DNA from: Bradyrhizobium sp. Ghvi
GTDB taxonomy: Bacteria; Pseudomonadota; Alphaproteobacteria; Rhizobiales; Xanthobacteraceae
Assembly: GCF_900115265.1 (NCBI RefSeq)
Contig: NZ_FOVU01000004.1
Coordinates: 680,987-744,986, forward strand
DNA length: 64,000 nt
Direction: 5' to 3'
This document shows positions 59,994 through 64,000 of the stretch, in pieces; within the stretch, counting starts at the first letter, position 1, and each line of letters opens with the position of its first letter. Both the position numbers and the translations under genes were made by a program. Under the pieces are notes generated by a model that made no database searches, had not been told where the DNA came from, and saw nothing but the letters and a program-made list of their open reading frames with translations.

Positions 59994-60036
59994 GGAACTG
60001 GTGGCCCGGATTGGGTGTGAACTGCATCCGGGCTGC

Positions 60037-61095
60037 CTATCTGAGTGAAGGAAAAAACTCCAAGTCGCGCAGGTCAATCTCGATATCGGGATCGAAGTCG
60101 AAGGCTAGAATCTCAATGAAGCCTGAGTTTGCATGGTCGTATTTCACCAGAACACTCACAACGAAGATAAACTCGATCGTTTCTGATTCGAAATATGTCT
60201 TGCCCGCCTCATATCCGGCTCGATAGGCAAGGCCGCCGCTTTCGAAGGAGAGGGCGAATTCGATGCCCAAATCGACAGCGAATTGAATTTCGCAGCTGAA
60301 TTGATTGCCAGTTCTTCGAAGGACGTTGAGTTCGAATGTCTCCAAGGCATTGGCCGCATAGACTTCGCCTGATATGTCGATGTCGGGGTAAAGGGGTCCA
60401 AAACGGCTGGACACGCGCACCTTCCGGCCCCGTAGTACTCGAAGCAACTCCTGCTTTAGTAGGCCATGTTGTCGTACAAACTCGAGTAGATAGTTGTGTA
60501 TACGCTTAGTGACGGTAGCCTTCGATATAATCTCGTTGAGCGTCTCCGCGTGGATCAAGACGTCGTCGCAACAGGCCTTGAGATCGGGGTCGCCTGAGAC
60601 AATATAGGCGCGAGTAAAATTCTGGGCACACCATTGGCGAATGGCATGCACGACGACCGCGTCAGGAAATTCTGATTTCTTCCTGTCGCTGAAGGGAGGC
60701 CTTCGAGAAAAATAGTCATCAAACACGGAATTAAGATCGATAACGAGGGGGACCTCGATCGCGCGAAGTTCGTGCATGAATGCGCGGAATTGAGCATCTA
60801 GCCTCTCGCTTGCTTGCGGGTCGAGCAGCCGGTTCAAGCACTCGTTGCCATCCAACTGATTAACGAGAGTTTCGTACTTTTTGAAAGCGGCGTTAGCATT
60901 GCCATAATGCTCGATTAGTTTCCGGGAAACCTCGCGCCTAGTAATATTTGTCGTCAGGATCCTGACATGGCTTGAGGCGATCAGCTCTTTGAGACGAGCG
61001 AAGGATCTCGATTGCCAATCGTACTTTTCTCGAACGAATGCTTCAGTGTCGAGGAAAATGAATTCTGTTTCTAACTGAGCGACGGGTTCGGCCAT
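60037..61095 (-). CDS. PIN-domain protein (DUF4935-like), linked to reverse transcriptase
   Basis: A 352-aa protein. The first ~175 residues show a PIN nuclease pattern with acidic residues Asp16 (FLDTEAF), Glu55 (TRREVSRK), Asp145 (EFPDAVVV) and Asp169/Asp171 (SGDPDL), all intact, so metal-dependent RNA cleavage is plausible. The C-terminal half is beta-rich and has no family name I recognise. Codon use is more AT-rich than that of neighbours, suggesting transfer. It lies 74 bp after the RT stop, on the same strand. Best family guess: DUF4935 (PIN-like). Confidence 0.78.
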   Translation of the reverse strand: MAEPVAQLETEFIFLDTEAFVREKYDWQSRSFARLKELIASSHVRILTTNITRREVSRKLIEHYGNANAAFKKYETLVNQLDGNECLNRLLDPQASERLDAQFRAFMHELRAIEVPLVIDLNSVFDDYFSRRPPFSDRKKSEFPDAVVVHAIRQWCAQNFTRAYIVSGDPDLKACCDDVLIHAETLNEIISKATVTKRIHNYLLEFVRQHGLLKQELLRVLRGRKVRVSSRFGPLYPDIDISGEVYAANALETFELNVLRRTGNQFSCEIQFAVDLGIEFALSFESGGLAYRAGYEAGKTYFESETIEFIFVVSVLVKYDHANSGFIEILAFDFDPDIEIDLRDLEFFPSLR

Positions 61096-61169
61096 CGTGG
61101 ATCCGCCGTGATCAAGCCTGTGGACTACAGAGAGGGCGAGGAAGTCGGGCTCAAGTGCGATTTGCGTAA

Positions 61170-62525
61170 TTAGCCAGCAAGAGCGAACGATTCGGACGCT
61201 CGATGGTTATTCGGCAGCTCGGGAAGCGGGCATGCATAACAGTCTTGGAGGAGATGAAAGCCAGCAACCCGCCGCCGGGTTAGTGGCGAGCCGCCATTCG
61301 TCCAGCTGTTAGCAATCCGGCGAAGTTCTGCAATCTTTGCATCAATACGATCGTCCAAATTTTGAAGCACGTGTTGTGCATTGGTGTACTTGAAGGACTG
61401 AGACCACCCCCACGTAACCCTGTTCATCATGACCATCGCTTGATGATAAAGATACACTTGAGACGAAACCTTTCCTTTGGCTGCGCCCTGCATTGCCGCT
61501 CTGGCTTGCCCAATGATCTCATCCAATTTTGTAAGAAGAGCATCTTGTGCCTTGTTTGAAGGCTGGAGAGATCTTGCCGAGATTCTATAGCCGAGTACAT
61601 CGGTGCCGGCGTGAATGTTGCCTTGGTCCACCTTTCCGTCCCGAAGCGCGGCCGGGTCCGACGGGTCGTAGCAAGTCATTCCCAGTTTTCGCAATCTGTC
61701 TTGAGCTGATTTGAACGCTGCGACAACTTTTGCTTCTGTCCGTCCCAGCAGAATGAAGTCATCAATGTAGCGGACACAGATGAGTCCTCGTCCATTCATT
61801 GCCGTGTCGAATTCCCGGAGCACAATGTTTCCCGCGAGCGCGGAGAGCGCGGAGCCTTGAGCAACGCCTACTTCAGTGCTTGGGAAGAGAGTGAAATGGT
61901 TGCGCTCCTCAAGCTCCTGTTTGTTCGCTAGGTTCGTTGCAAGGGCCTGCGCAAATAGATTGCAGAAGGCGTCATCACTGGTTGCTTTACGAACAAAGTC
62001 GACGACGTCGGCAATGGGAATACGAGTGAAGAAATCTCGGATGTCAGATCGAATGAACCAATGGTATCCATTGCGTACGGCGTTATCGATCAACGACAGC
62101 CCCAGAGGGACACCTCGGCTTTGGATGCCGCCAACGCTGGTCGGCGTTTCCATGATGGCGCGGACGCTTGGTATTCCGGTCCAACGCCTTCGTGCATCTA
62201 CATCTGAAGAGCTGTCGCCCTGCAGTACATCTAGAATGGCGCGGCGAACGATTCGATTTTCAATGGGAGCAACGACGAGAGGGCGTCGCCCGAGTTTACC
62301 GCGGCCCTTTGGAAGCGCGACGCCTATCTCGTTTTCAAACGTAAACGACTGATTGCGCAACTGCCGCGCAAGTCGCTCGACATTGCTGAGCCAATTGGCA
62401 TCAAAGCTTTTTGTTCTTCGAAAGGTTTCCGGGCTGAGCGAGGCCAGGCCACTTGCTCTCACGACTGCCCACGCAGGGTGTAGCACCGAACGGGAGCGAA
62501 CCATTTTGTACAGATCGGCGCCCAT
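61170..62525 (-). CDS. Reverse transcriptase (retron/DRT-like, unclassified)
   Basis: A 451-aa RT. Motifs are in order: RT1/2 LPKGRGKLGRRPLVVAPIEN (71-90), RT3 SDIRDFF (Asp161), RT4 QGSALSALAGN (223-233), RT5 YIDDF (253-257, catalytic Asp pair) and RT7 LGYRI (311-315). All three catalytic Asp are present. There is no maturase X, endonuclease or integrase domain, so it is not a typical group II intron or retrotransposon RT, and the QGSALS motif argues against diversity-generating retroelements. ATG 62525 is used; the frame is open to 62594. The 131-bp repeats lie just upstream and a PIN gene downstream. Confidence 0.9.
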   Translation of the reverse strand: MGADLYKMVRSRSVLHPAWAVVRASGLASLSPETFRRTKSFDANWLSNVERLARQLRNQSFTFENEIGVALPKGRGKLGRRPLVVAPIENRIVRRAILDVLQGDSSSDVDARRRWTGIPSVRAIMETPTSVGGIQSRGVPLGLSLIDNAVRNGYHWFIRSDIRDFFTRIPIADVVDFVRKATSDDAFCNLFAQALATNLANKQELEERNHFTLFPSTEVGVAQGSALSALAGNIVLREFDTAMNGRGLICVRYIDDFILLGRTEAKVVAAFKSAQDRLRKLGMTCYDPSDPAALRDGKVDQGNIHAGTDVLGYRISARSLQPSNKAQDALLTKLDEIIGQARAAMQGAAKGKVSSQVYLYHQAMVMMNRVTWGWSQSFKYTNAQHVLQNLDDRIDAKIAELRRIANSWTNGGSPLTRRRVAGFHLLQDCYACPLPELPNNHRASESFALAG

Positions 62526-62577
62526 GTAATCTCGTTGGTGTGGGAGCCTATCGGTGAGCCTGCTCCCGGCCGAAGGA

Positions 62578-63138
62578 CTATCTCCGATCTCCAAGGCTCC
62601 GAAGGCGCAGGGTGCGACCTTCGGGTGCTACCTGATCCGCAGAAGCGCTAGCCTCGCGGTCCACGCCCCCAGCCATACCGACGCTCACAAGGAGCCCAGC
62701 CGCCAGAAGCGGGAAGATCGTTGCCGCAACAAACCGTGATGCGGCGCGCCGTGCCGGACGATTGGCACGTTTTTGCATGTGCGGGTCATCTAGTCCTCCT
62801 GGTGCGCCGAGTAGCCTTTTTGAGCTTCCCGTCAAGGTTGACCAGCCACCCTCCGCGGCCAACGAGAAAGAAAAGCTACCGACCGTCCGATAGGTCCCCG
62901 AAATGGCGAGGGCTACGGCCAGCTCACTTTCTGCCGGGCGCGAAGTCCGATCTCCAAGGCTCCGAAGGCGCAGGGTGCGACCTTCGGGTGCTACCTGATC
63001 CGCAGAAGCGCTAGCCTCGCGGTCCACGCCCCCAGCCATACCGACGCTCACAAGGAGCCCAGCCGCCAGAAGCGGGCGAATCGAACGCTCTAAGCCTATC
63101 CGAACAGAAGAAGAGCTACAATATATTCGGTCGGCCAT
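62578..63138 (-). CDS. Open frame across both 131-bp repeats, doubtful
   Basis: On the RT strand a 186-codon frame runs through both repeat copies. ATG 63138 gives MADRIYCSSSSVRIGLERSI; both repeats encode PLLAAGLLVSVGMAGGVD, which looks like a signal or membrane helix, followed by a Ser/Ala part. An alternative shorter start (62778) gives MQKRANRPARRAASRFVAA, also signal-like. A third start, ATG 62789, has AGGAGG but gives a 34-aa peptide. It may be a small membrane protein, or an RNA element that happens to stay open. Confidence 0.25.
   Translation of the reverse strand: MADRIYCSSSSVRIGLERSIRPLLAAGLLVSVGMAGGVDREASASADQVAPEGRTLRLRSLGDRTSRPAESELAVALAISGTYRTVGSFSFSLAAEGGWSTLTGSSKRLLGAPGGLDDPHMQKRANRPARRAASRFVAATIFPLLAAGLLVSVGMAGGVDREASASADQVAPEGRTLRLRSLGDRR
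62583..62713. repeat. 131-bp direct repeat, copy 1
   Basis: Identical, base for base, to 62946-63076 (offset 363 bp). It holds a perfect hairpin CCGAAGG/CCTTCGG (62599-62624) with inner CGCA/TGCG pairing. It starts 58 bp upstream of the RT start codon. Confidence 0.95.
62946..63076. repeat. 131-bp direct repeat, copy 2
   Basis: Identical to copy 1; 232 bp separate the two. The hairpin is at 62962-62987. The sequences outside the repeats differ immediately at both ends. Confidence 0.95.
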
Positions 63139-63172
63139 CAGTGTTGTCCCCAACATATTGTGTCTTGGAGTC

Positions 63173-63199
63173 AAAAAGGGCGGCCTCTCGGCCGCCCTT
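63173..63199 (-). terminator. Terminator of the ribonucleotide reductase gene
   Basis: GGCCGCCCTT and its complement AAGGGCGGCC pair around four bases; read on the minus strand it is followed by five T. It lies 56 bp after the reductase stop and separates it from the RT island. Confidence 0.85.
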
Positions 63200-63204
63200 C
63201 GTGG

Positions 63205-63230
63205 ATGCCCGGGGCTCAGCTCCGGGGCAT
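63205..63230. repeat. Small palindromic repeat (ATGCCC/GGGGCAT)
   Basis: Imperfect inverted repeat ATGCCC...GGGGCAT around CTCAGCTCC, between terminator and stop codon of the reductase. Confidence 0.55.
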
Positions 63231-63254
63231 GACGGTCTTGAGTGAGCTACTGCC

Positions 63255-64000
63255 TCACGAACACCCAGTCGTGCTTCCACAAGTATCGCACTTCATGCAG
63301 GTCCCGTTCCGCACCAGCGTGAAGTTGCCGCACTCCGAGCACATCTCGCCCTCGTAGCCCTTGGCCTTGGCTTCGGCGCGGCGCTCGGCCTTGCTGGGGG
63401 CGGCGGTTGCTGCGCTGCCGGCCTTGCTCCACTGGAGCGCTTCGAGCTTCTCCGTCGGAGACAGATCGTGCTGGGCTTCCTGCTTCAGGGCGACGGCGCC
63501 TTCGAGGGCGTCGCCGACGCGGGCGCTGGCGCCGTGCGAGGCGAGGGCGGTGACCTTGCTGCCGCCTGATGGCGCGCTGTCGTTGCCCTGGGCAACCGCA
63601 GTCGTGCCGCCGCGCATCACCACGAGGTTGTCGGTGCGCGAGCGGGTGAGGCCGCGCGAGACCAGCTTGGTCGCGTGGTGGCTCGGCTCGTCGTCCGGCT
63701 CCTTGCCTTCCTCGACGCCCTTGCCGAGCGCATCAAAACCCGTCTCGTTGGGATCGACGTGGGCGAGGTCGAAGCGGCTGAGATAGCTCACCGCCAGCTC
63801 GCGGAAGACGTAGTCGAGGATCGACGTCGCATACTTGATGCTGTCGTTGCCCTGCACGGGACCCGCCGGCTCGAAGCGGGTGAAGGTGAAAGCGTCGACA
63901 TATTCGTCCAAGGGCACGCCGTATTGCAGGCCGAGCGACACCGCGATGGCGAAGTTGTTGATGAAGGAGCGGAGCGCCGCGCCTTCCTTGTGCATGTCGA
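63255..64000 (-). CDS. nrdJ: B12-dependent (class II) ribonucleotide reductase, C-terminal part
   Basis: The C-terminal 249 codons of a class II ribonucleotide reductase; the rest lies beyond the window. The end of the catalytic barrel shows NFAIAVSLGLQYGVPLDEYVDAF and RFEPAGPVQGNDSIKYATSI. A Ser/Ala-rich linker follows, and the C-terminal zinc ribbon contains CSECG and CMKCDTCG, which supplies the reducing Cys. Reduces ribonucleotides with adenosylcobalamin. It ends at a strong terminator. Confidence 0.95.
   Translation of the reverse strand, partial: DMHKEGAALRSFINNFAIAVSLGLQYGVPLDEYVDAFTFTRFEPAGPVQGNDSIKYATSILDYVFRELAVSYLSRFDLAHVDPNETGFDALGKGVEEGKEPDDEPSHHATKLVSRGLTRSRTDNLVVMRGGTTAVAQGNDSAPSGGSKVTALASHGASARVGDALEGAVALKQEAQHDLSPTEKLEALQWSKAGSAATAAPSKAERRAEAKAKGYEGEMCSECGNFTLVRNGTCMKCDTCGSTTGCS

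Noticed and set aside
61170..62525. Group II intron
   Set aside because: No maturase X domain or endonuclease is visible in the protein, and I see no clear intron domain V-like hairpin at the ends.
62583..63076. Diversity-generating retroelement template/variable repeats
   Set aside because: The two copies are identical, without adenine-specific changes, and the RT motif is QGSALS rather than the DGR-type motif. No target protein with a variable lectin-like end is present.
60037..63138. Complete insertion sequence or transposon
   Set aside because: No transposase or terminal inverted repeats are recognisable around the low-GC island.
1..64000. tRNA, rRNA, CRISPR arrays, riboswitches
   Set aside because: Scanning for T-loop motifs, regularly spaced repeats and known leader elements gave nothing convincing.

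Overview
The window looks like chromosomal DNA of a high-GC alphaproteobacterium of the Rhizobiales, most likely Bradyrhizobium or a close relative (inference). The support is the very GC-rich third codon positions, many small secreted or hypothetical proteins of bradyrhizobial type, a phasin, a B12-dependent ribonucleotide reductase, several CtrA-type boxes (TTAA-N7-TTAA), a minCDE operon and the palindromic intergenic repeats (GCCCGGGC, ATTCCGGGGCGCG and GTCCCGGACGC types). I see no tRNA, rRNA, CRISPR array or complete insertion sequence.

Layout. 0.1-8.7 kb: a cytochrome-like protein, small ORFs, a DUF3303 protein, a solitary LolC/E-type permease, a three-gene molybdenum hydroxylase operon (cytochrome, 2Fe-2S and molybdopterin subunits) and a periplasmic protein. 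8.9-14.7 kb: an ABC-F ATPase facing an operon of a class III cyclase with TPRs, a PAP2/haloperoxidase-like protein and an S8 peptidase. 15-27.5 kb: housekeeping and scattered enzymes (MBL hydrolase, asparaginase, PsiF, TetR plus SnoaL-like protein, esterase, nitroreductase, FMN reductase, chemotaxis receptor, DUF2778 protein, orphan TRAP binding protein). 27.6-33.9 kb: a TetR-controlled ABC importer and catabolic cluster with a divergent binding-protein gene and two matching operator-like sites. 34.2-36.1 kb: minCDE behind a CtrA box. 36.2-46.2 kb: small secreted proteins, an SDR, a candidate CtrA-driven small RNA, an L,D-transpeptidase lipoprotein, a MarR/flavin monooxygenase pair and an SH3 protein. 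46.2-53.7 kb: SMR efflux protein, O-methyltransferase/TetR pair, PaiB-like protein, pyridoxal kinase, an M15-like protein, Flp pilin, YjdM and a monoheme cytochrome. 53.8-60 kb: an FkbM-type pseudogene, several small proteins, a phasin and a ParB-domain protein. 60-63.1 kb: an island with visibly lower GC carrying a PIN-domain protein, a reverse transcriptase and a 131-bp perfect direct repeat. 63.25-64 kb: the 3' part of the B12-dependent ribonucleotide reductase.

The best candidate for an undescribed system is the island. It holds a catalytically complete reverse transcriptase (YIDD) followed by a DUF4935-like PIN nuclease. Just upstream of the RT, in its direction of transcription, lie two identical copies of a 131-bp element that folds into a strong hairpin. 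This resembles the layout of retron and DRT-type defence loci, but RT plus PIN plus repeated element does not match a class I can name. The cyclase-haloperoxidase-peptidase operon is a second unusual combination.

Many start codons were moved downstream from the longest open frame to a codon with a Shine-Dalgarno sequence. Where this matters it is stated.
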